A stretch of DNA of 64,000 nt from Haloferax namakaokahaiae (GTDB taxonomy: Archaea > Halobacteriota > Halobacteria > Halobacteriales > Haloferacaceae), in NCBI RefSeq assembly GCF_042663225.1, contig NZ_JBHTAA010000001.1:1-64000 (forward strand), given 5' to 3'. The notes below the pieces were generated by a model. That model was not told the DNA's origin. It ran no database searches and worked only from the letters and a program-made list of their open reading frames with translations. Shown here piece after piece: positions 59,213 through 64,000 of this stretch; position 1 is the first letter of the stretch, and every line of letters begins with the position of its first letter. Made by a program: the position numbers and the translations under genes.

Positions 59213-61318
59213 ATGGACCCGAAGCGGGAACTCACGAGCGTTGACCTCGCCGCCCTCGTCACCGAGTTGAACCGGTACGAGGGGGCAAAGGTTGACAAGG
59301 CGTACCTCTACGGCGACGACTTGCTTCGCCTCAAGATGCGGGATTTCGACCGCGGACGGGTCGAACTCCTGCTGGAAGTCGGCGACATCAAGCGCGCACA
59401 CCTCGCCGACCCGAAGAACGTCCCCGACGCCCCGGGTCGCCCACCGCAGTTTGCGATGATGCTCCGAAACCGGCTCAACGGAGCCGACTTCGCTGGCGTC
59501 GAACAGTACGATTTCGACCGGATTCTCACCTTCAGTTTCGACCGCCCCGACGAGAACACCCAAATCGTGGTCGAACTCTTCGGACAGGGCAACATCGCCA
59601 TCCTCGACGAGACGGGCGACGTGATTCGCAGTCTCGAAACCGTCCGCCTCAAGTCCCGAACCGTCGCGCCGGGCGCGCAGTACGAGTTCCCGTCGTCTCG
59701 ACTCAACCCGCTCACCGTGAGTCGTCACGAACTCGAACGCGTGATGAGCCAGTCCGACACCGACGTGGTGCGGACGCTGGCGACCCAACTCAACCTCGGC
59801 GGCCTGTACGCCGAAGAACTCTGTACCCGCGCAGGCGTTGACAAAACGCTCGATATCACCGACGCGACGGACGCGACGTACGACAAGGTGTACGACGCGA
59901 TAGAGACGCTCCGCGAGCAGGTCCGCGCCGGCGAGTTCGACCCGCGAATCTACCTCGACGACGAGGACGAAGTCGTGGACGTGACGCCGTTCCCCCTCCA
60001 GGAACACCAGAAGGACGGTCTCAGCGAGGAGGCCTACGACACGTTCAACGAGGCGCTGGACGAGTACTTCGTCCGCCTCGATTTGACCGCCGACGAGCAG
60101 GAAGCCACCTCGAACCGACCCGACTTCGAGGAAGAAATCGCCAAACAGGAGCGCATCATCGAACAACAGGAACAGGCGATTTCGGGATTCGACGAGCGCG
60201 CCGACGCCGAGCGCGAACGCGCCGAACTCCTCTATGCGCGCTACGACCTCGTGGACGACGTGCTCTCGACGGTTCGGGGGGCCCGCGAACAGGGCGTTCC
60301 GTGGGACGACATCGCCGAGAAACTCGCCGAAGGAGCCGAACAGGGCATCCCCGAGGCAGAGGCCGTGACGAACGTCGATGGCGCGGAGGGAACCGTCACC
60401 GTCGATATCGACGGCACGAGCGTGACACTCGACGTGTCGATGGGCGTCGAGAAGAACGCCAACCGACTGTACACCGAAGCCAAGCGCATCCAAGAGAAGA
60501 AGGAGGGTGCGCTGGCGGCTATCGAAGACACCCGCGAGGAACTCGAAGCGGTGAAGAAACGCCGCGACGAGTGGGAAGCAGACGACGACGAGGAAGAAGC
60601 CGACGACGACGAGGAGTACGAAGAGACCGATTGGCTGTCGTTGCAGTCGGTCCCCGTCAAGTCCAGCGAACAGTGGTACGAACGCTTCCGCTGGTTCCGC
60701 ACCTCCGACGGATTCCTCGTCATCGGCGGCCGCAACGCCGACCAGAACGAGGAACTGGTGAAGAAGTACATGAGCAAGCACGACCGCTTTTTCCACACGC
60801 AAGCCCGCGGTGGGCCGGTGACGATTCTGAAAGCGACCGGGCCGAGCGAACCGTCGGTCGAGGTCGATTTCCCCGACCCCTCGCTCGAAGAGGCCGCCCA
60901 GTTCGCCGTCTCCTACTCCTCGATTTGGAAAGACGGCCGCTTCGCCGACGACGCCTACATGGTCGAACCCTCGCAGGTGTCGAAGACGCCCGAGTCGGGC
61001 GAGTACATCGAGAAGGGGAGTTTCGTCATCCGCGGCGACCGGACCTACTTCGAGGACGTTCCCGCGAAGGTCGGTGTCGGCATCCAGTGCGAGGGTGAGA
61101 CCCGCGTCATCGGCGGGCCGCCGTCGGCTATCGAACCGCGCGTGGAGGCGATGTTGACGCTCACGCCCGGTCAGTACGCCCAGAACGACGCGGCGAAGTT
61201 GTGCTACCGCGACTTCCGTAACATGTTCACCGACCAATCGTTCGTCAGAAAAGTGGCGTCCCCCGACCAGATTCAGGAGTTCCTGCCACCGGGTGGGAGC
61301 GCAATCGTGGAAGACTAA
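59213..61318 (+). CDS. rqcH: RqcH/NEMF (Rqc2)-type ribosome quality-control protein
   Basis: A 701-residue NFACT-domain protein homologous to eukaryotic Rqc2/NEMF and bacterial RqcH, which bind the obstructed large ribosomal subunit and add C-terminal residues to stalled peptides. NFACT-N begins MDPKRELTSVDLAALVTELN. An Asp-Arg pair at residues 102-103 (FDRILTFSF) matches by eye the pair needed for tailing activity. The middle has HhH and long coiled coils (IAKQERIIEQQEQAI, KRIQEKKEGALAAIEDTREELEAVKK) and an acidic insert DDDEEEADDDEE. The NFACT-R domain has WYERFRWFRTSDGFLVIGGRNADQNEELVKKYM and the DPSLEEAAQFAVSYSS segment. The start has no close alternative. It is followed 174 nt later by two DUF4013 genes and Pelota. 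Confidence 0.93.
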   Translation: MDPKRELTSVDLAALVTELNRYEGAKVDKAYLYGDDLLRLKMRDFDRGRVELLLEVGDIKRAHLADPKNVPDAPGRPPQFAMMLRNRLNGADFAGVEQYDFDRILTFSFDRPDENTQIVVELFGQGNIAILDETGDVIRSLETVRLKSRTVAPGAQYEFPSSRLNPLTVSRHELERVMSQSDTDVVRTLATQLNLGGLYAEELCTRAGVDKTLDITDATDATYDKVYDAIETLREQVRAGEFDPRIYLDDEDEVVDVTPFPLQEHQKDGLSEEAYDTFNEALDEYFVRLDLTADEQEATSNRPDFEEEIAKQERIIEQQEQAISGFDERADAERERAELLYARYDLVDDVLSTVRGAREQGVPWDDIAEKLAEGAEQGIPEAEAVTNVDGAEGTVTVDIDGTSVTLDVSMGVEKNANRLYTEAKRIQEKKEGALAAIEDTREELEAVKKRRDEWEADDDEEEADDDEEYEETDWLSLQSVPVKSSEQWYERFRWFRTSDGFLVIGGRNADQNEELVKKYMSKHDRFFHTQARGGPVTILKATGPSEPSVEVDFPDPSLEEAAQFAVSYSSIWKDGRFADDAYMVEPSQVSKTPESGEYIEKGSFVIRGDRTYFEDVPAKVGVGIQCEGETRVIGGPPSAIEPRVEAMLTLTPGQYAQNDAAKLCYRDFRNMFTDQSFVRKVASPDQIQEFLPPGGSAIVED

Positions 61319-61393
61319 CGGTCATTCTCGGAACGTGGAAATTCCGGGTATTCAGGTCTAATTGTCAATTATTCGCGCTCTGCGGGTGCAAGA

Positions 61394-61400
61394 TTATATA
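61394..61400 (+). promoter_or_regulatory. TATA box of the first DUF4013 gene
   Basis: TTATATA at 61394-61400 predicts transcription from about 61421-61425, 68-72 nt before the ATG. This gives an unusually long leader for a haloarchaeon. Confidence 0.5.
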
Positions 61401-61420
61401 CTTTCTCGTCGTAATGATTT

Positions 61421-61483
61421 CTGAGCGCAGACACACCTGACTCGATAGTCGCCAGTGGGGCAGTTATCGTCGGCGGCGCTCAG
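61421..61483 (+). promoter_or_regulatory. Structured 5' leader of the first DUF4013 gene
   Basis: CTGAGCGC (61421-61428) and GCGCTCAG (61476-61483) are perfect 8-bp inverted repeats enclosing 47 nt, with a small inner stem GACT/AGTC (61439-61442 with 61447-61450). The element begins at the predicted transcription start and ends 9 nt before ATG 61493. It could control translation of this gene; no known RNA family was recognised. Confidence 0.4.
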
Positions 61484-61492
61484 TGACTCACC

Positions 61493-62209
61493 ATGATTTC
61501 AGAATCAATCAACTACCTTCGTAACGACGAAGATTGGCTCAAAACCGTACTCATCGGTGGTGTGCTGACCTTCTTCAGCTTCCTCATCGTCCCGGCGTTC
61601 GTCCTGCTCGGCTACACGTTGGACGTCATTCGCGCGACTATGCGCGGTGACGAACAACCCCCGGAATTCGGCGAATGGGTGGACATGACAGTCGATGGCA
61701 TCAAAGGCTTCGCAATCGTCCTCGTCTATTCGCTCATCCCGGCTATCATCGCCATGGTGTTCGGCTTTGCGGGCATCCTCAGCATCGCCGCTGGCGGTGG
61801 TGAATCCGGTGCGGCCAACGCCTTCGGCGGCATCGTGACGCTGCTCGGCCTGCTCGTCGCGTTCGTCCTCGGCATCCTCGCGGCGTACGTCATCCCGGCG
61901 GCGCTGTCGAACTACGCCGAGACTGACCGCATGGGCTCCGCATTCAGCGTGGGTGAACTGCGGCCCATCCTCACCTCGGGTAAGTACGCCACCGCGTGGC
62001 TCATGGCCTTCGTCGTGCTGTTCGCGGCGTCCGTCGTCACCGGTCTCCTGAACGTCGTCCCGCTCCTCGGCTTCGTCCTCGGGTCGTTCGTGACGTTCTA
62101 CGCGGTCGTCGCCGCCTACTACATCATCGGCACGACGTGGGGCGAACTCCACGAAATCGAGATGATGGAAGACGACGGCGACATGCCCGGCGAACAGCCC
62201 GCCGTCTAA
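61493..62209 (+). CDS. DUF4013 membrane protein, copy 1
   Basis: A 238-residue membrane protein of the DUF4013 kind. It begins ISESINYLRNDEDWLKTVLIGGVLTFFS and has hydrophobic stretches near 17-40, 62-85, 95-130 and 155-210. The cytoplasmic loop RGDEQPPEFGEWVDMTVDGIK is the family mark. The C-terminus is acidic (EIEMMEDDGDMPGEQPAV). The role of DUF4013 proteins is unknown; they are common as neighbours in archaea. A structured leader and TATA box precede it. A paralogue follows at 62269. Confidence 0.85.
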   Translation: MISESINYLRNDEDWLKTVLIGGVLTFFSFLIVPAFVLLGYTLDVIRATMRGDEQPPEFGEWVDMTVDGIKGFAIVLVYSLIPAIIAMVFGFAGILSIAAGGGESGAANAFGGIVTLLGLLVAFVLGILAAYVIPAALSNYAETDRMGSAFSVGELRPILTSGKYATAWLMAFVVLFAASVVTGLLNVVPLLGFVLGSFVTFYAVVAAYYIIGTTWGELHEIEMMEDDGDMPGEQPAV

Positions 62210-62235
62210 GCCTCGGTATTCGACTTTTCGACGGA

Positions 62236-62243
62236 ATATCTAA
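62236..62243 (+). promoter_or_regulatory. TATA box of the second DUF4013 gene
   Basis: ATATCTAA at 26-33 nt before ATG 62269 indicates that this paralogue has its own promoter. Confidence 0.5.
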
Positions 62244-62268
62244 ACCCCCTTGCTGAGTGACTTCATCC

Positions 62269-62979
62269 ATGCTCTCTGATGCACTGTGGTTCCTCAAGCG
62301 AAGCGACGACTGGGTCGCCACGACCATCATCGGTGGCGTGCTCTCGCTCCTCTCCGTTCTCATCATCCCGGCGTTCATCCTACAGGGGTATCTCGTCAAG
62401 GCTATGCGCGCGGCGGCGAACGGCGAGGAGGCCGCCCCATCCTTTACCGACTGGGGCGAACTGTTCGTCGATGGCGTGAAACTGTTCGTCGTCGGTCTCG
62501 GCTGGTCGCTCGTGGTCATCGTCCCGATGATTCTCTTGACTATCGTCCTCGGCATCGGCTCTGCCGCGCTCACACAGGGAGCGACGGACCCGAGTGCAGT
62601 CTCGTCGGCCGGAAGTCTTGGACTCGGCATCTTCAGCCTCGTCGGCTTCCTGCTCATCGGCCTGCTCGGTCTGCTCGTGGGCTTTCTCGTCCCCGCGGCG
62701 AGCGTGAACTTCGCTATCGAGGGGAATCTCGGCGCTGGATTCGACGTTCGGACGATTACAGGGGCGGCGTTCACGAGCGATTACGTCGTCGCGTGGGTGC
62801 TCGCAATCGTCGTCTCGATGGTTCTCGGAACCATCGGCAGTGTACTCAGCATCGTCCTCGTCGGTCTCTTCCTCCTGTTCTACGTCCAAGTGATGACCTA
62901 CTACCTGTTCGCCCGGGGTTACGCGGACGGACTCGGCTACTTCCCCGGTTCGAGTGAGCGTTCGACCGCGGGTTGGTGA
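62269..62979 (+). CDS. DUF4013 membrane protein, copy 2
   Basis: A 236-residue paralogue of the preceding gene. LSDALWFLKRSDDWVATTIIGGVLSLLS and NGEEAAPSFTDWGELFVDGVKLFV correspond to the same segments in copy 1, so the two arose by duplication. About six hydrophobic helices; a short hydrophilic C-terminus. Start ATG 62269 is favoured by the TATA box; another ATG four codons earlier is less likely. Function unknown; coexpression with RqcH and Pelota is possible but both copies have their own promoter signals. Confidence 0.85.
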   Translation: MLSDALWFLKRSDDWVATTIIGGVLSLLSVLIIPAFILQGYLVKAMRAAANGEEAAPSFTDWGELFVDGVKLFVVGLGWSLVVIVPMILLTIVLGIGSAALTQGATDPSAVSSAGSLGLGIFSLVGFLLIGLLGLLVGFLVPAASVNFAIEGNLGAGFDVRTITGAAFTSDYVVAWVLAIVVSMVLGTIGSVLSIVLVGLFLLFYVQVMTYYLFARGYADGLGYFPGSSERSTAGW

Positions 62980-63024
62980 GCGTCGATAGCAGGACTCTTT
63001 TCCGTTCCGTGACGACTCACGAGT

Positions 63025-64000
63025 ATGCGTATCGCCAATCGCGGCCGCGGTGAGGAAGGACGCGAGCGAATCTCACTGGTCCCCGAGAACGTAGACGACC
63101 TCTGGCACCTCTCGTACGTGCTCGAACCCGGCGACTTGGTCTCCGGCGACACCACCCGCCGCATCCAGCGCGACGACGAACAGATGCGCGACACCGGCGG
63201 CGAGCGCGAGCACCTCCACGTCACCATCGAAGTAGAAGACGTGGAGTTCGCTCGATTCGCCAATCGCCTCCGAGTCGGCGGCGTCATCGTCTCGTGTTCG
63301 AGAGAAGACCAACTCGGCCACCACCACACGCTCAACGTCGAGGAACGCGCCGAGATAACCATCGAGAAACACTTCAAAGCCGACCAAATCGACCGCATCG
63401 AAGCGGCCGAGGCGGCCACCGAGAACCCCGACGTCGCCATCGCAACGGTCGAAGAGGGGGCCGCGTACATCCACACCGTCGCCCAGTACGGCACCGAGGA
63501 GTACGCCTCGCTCACGAAACCAACTGGCAAGGGAGAGTACGCCCGCCCGCGCTCCGAACTGTTCTCGGAACTCGGGTCGGCGCTGTCGCATCTCAAAGTA
63601 GATGCCATCATCCTCGCCGGACCGGGATTCACGAAGAACGACGCGCTCGATTACCTCCAAGAGAATCACCCCGATGTCGCCGAGAACATCATCACGACCG
63701 TCGATACCGCCGGCGTTGGTGACCGCGGCGTTCACGAGGTGCTCAAGCGCGGCGCGGTGGACGACGTGCAGAAAGAGACGCGAATCGCCGAGGAGGCCAA
63801 CCTCATCGACGACCTGATGGAGAACATCTCGACCGGCGCGAAAGCGGCCTACGGCATCGAGCAGGTCGCCGAAGCCGCGGACTACGGCGCGGTCGAGAAC
63901 CTCCTCATCCTCGACTCCCGACTACGAGCAGAGCGGCAAGGAAAGGGCGACTGGGACCTCGACATCAACGACGTCATCGACTCGGTCGAGCAGAAAGGCG
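63025..64000 (+). CDS. pelA: Pelota (aPelota), partial at the right edge
   Basis: At least 325 residues of the archaeal Pelota/Dom34 homologue, cut by the window end. The protein rescues stalled ribosomes together with an ABCE1-type splitting factor. The start MRIANRGRGEEGRERISLVPENVDDLWHLSYVLEPGDLV is the usual N-terminal Sm-like domain. VIVSCSREDQLGHHHTLNVE and FKADQIDRIEAAEAA come next. The eRF1-like middle domain has VAIATVEEGAAYIHTV and LAGPGFTKNDALDYLQEN, and KAAYGIEQVAEAADYGAVENLLILDSRLR starts the C-terminal domain. A haloarchaeal RGRGEEGRE insert near residue 6-14 is typical. It begins 46 nt after copy 2 of DUF4013. Confidence 0.93.
   Translation, partial: MRIANRGRGEEGRERISLVPENVDDLWHLSYVLEPGDLVSGDTTRRIQRDDEQMRDTGGEREHLHVTIEVEDVEFARFANRLRVGGVIVSCSREDQLGHHHTLNVEERAEITIEKHFKADQIDRIEAAEAATENPDVAIATVEEGAAYIHTVAQYGTEEYASLTKPTGKGEYARPRSELFSELGSALSHLKVDAIILAGPGFTKNDALDYLQENHPDVAENIITTVDTAGVGDRGVHEVLKRGAVDDVQKETRIAEEANLIDDLMENISTGAKAAYGIEQVAEAADYGAVENLLILDSRLRAERQGKGDWDLDINDVIDSVEQKG

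Noticed and set aside
59144..61237. 697-codon antisense frame opposite rqcH
   Set aside because: RqcH motifs are unambiguous on the plus strand; the antisense frame is a GC artefact.

Overview
The window is chromosomal DNA from a halophilic archaeon of the Haloferax/haloarchaeal type. The evidence is high GC, strongly acidic proteins, Tat-type lipoprotein signals (RR motif plus Cys lipobox), archaeal TATA boxes about 25-30 nt upstream of many start codons with few Shine-Dalgarno sites, and lineage marker genes: the proteasome alpha subunit, GatE, archaeal Elp3, MptE, a HalX response regulator, RqcH/NEMF and Pelota. Gene order such as psmA next to a UPF0339 gene, and thyA-folA, recalls Haloferax; that comparison is from memory.

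Layout. 1-6.6 kb: a strong terminator, a secreted glycoprotein-like repeat protein, a YchF-type GTPase, a GNAT acetyltransferase, a MTA/SAH-deaminase-like amidohydrolase and small proteins. 6.7-13.3 kb: an SLC13 carrier, then a complete five-gene branched-chain-amino-acid-type ABC importer operon with a doubled operator-like site. 13.3-13.6 kb: tRNA-Glu(CTC) plus a detached 25-bp copy of its 3' end. 13.6-21.1 kb: an amidohydrolase, SDR, MOSC protein, proteasome alpha, UPF0339, a lone SufB, and thyA-folA-DUF4177. 21.2-28.2 kb: an MBL-fold protein, another SDR, and a stress block with two superoxide dismutases, a DJ-1/PfpI protein and a photolyase, all on the minus strand. 28.2-30.3 kb: pterin genes (MptE and a divergent FolP). 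30.4-34.0 kb: response regulator, histidine kinase and PstS-like lipoprotein in one operon. 34.1-40.9 kb: TrmJ with a partner gene, HtpX, GatE, fumarase. 41.1-45.7 kb: a four-gene sugar ABC importer. 45.7-51.6 kb: BolA, MutY, a DsrE-like protein, FMN reductase, thymidine kinase, a Yip1-like protein. 51.7-64 kb: an S1/OB/RecJ-like protein, Elp3, an MscS channel, a small zinc ribbon protein, a frameshifted GNAT gene, RqcH, two DUF4013 membrane proteins and the start of Pelota.

Most of the window is ordinary core genome. Folate-linked steps recur (MptE, FolP, ThyA, FolA), as do thymidine supply (ThyA, thymidine kinase) and translation quality control or tRNA modification (TrmJ, GatE, Elp3, RqcH, Pelota). 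I see no CRISPR array, insertion sequence, prophage or recognisable defence system. The signals most worth checking are the 65-bp duplication that disrupts the GNAT gene, the sensor-receptor operon at 30.4-34.0 kb, the atypical FolP, the tRNA-derived direct repeat, the paired or palindromic operators upstream of the two ABC operons and the second SOD, and the structured leader before the first DUF4013 gene.
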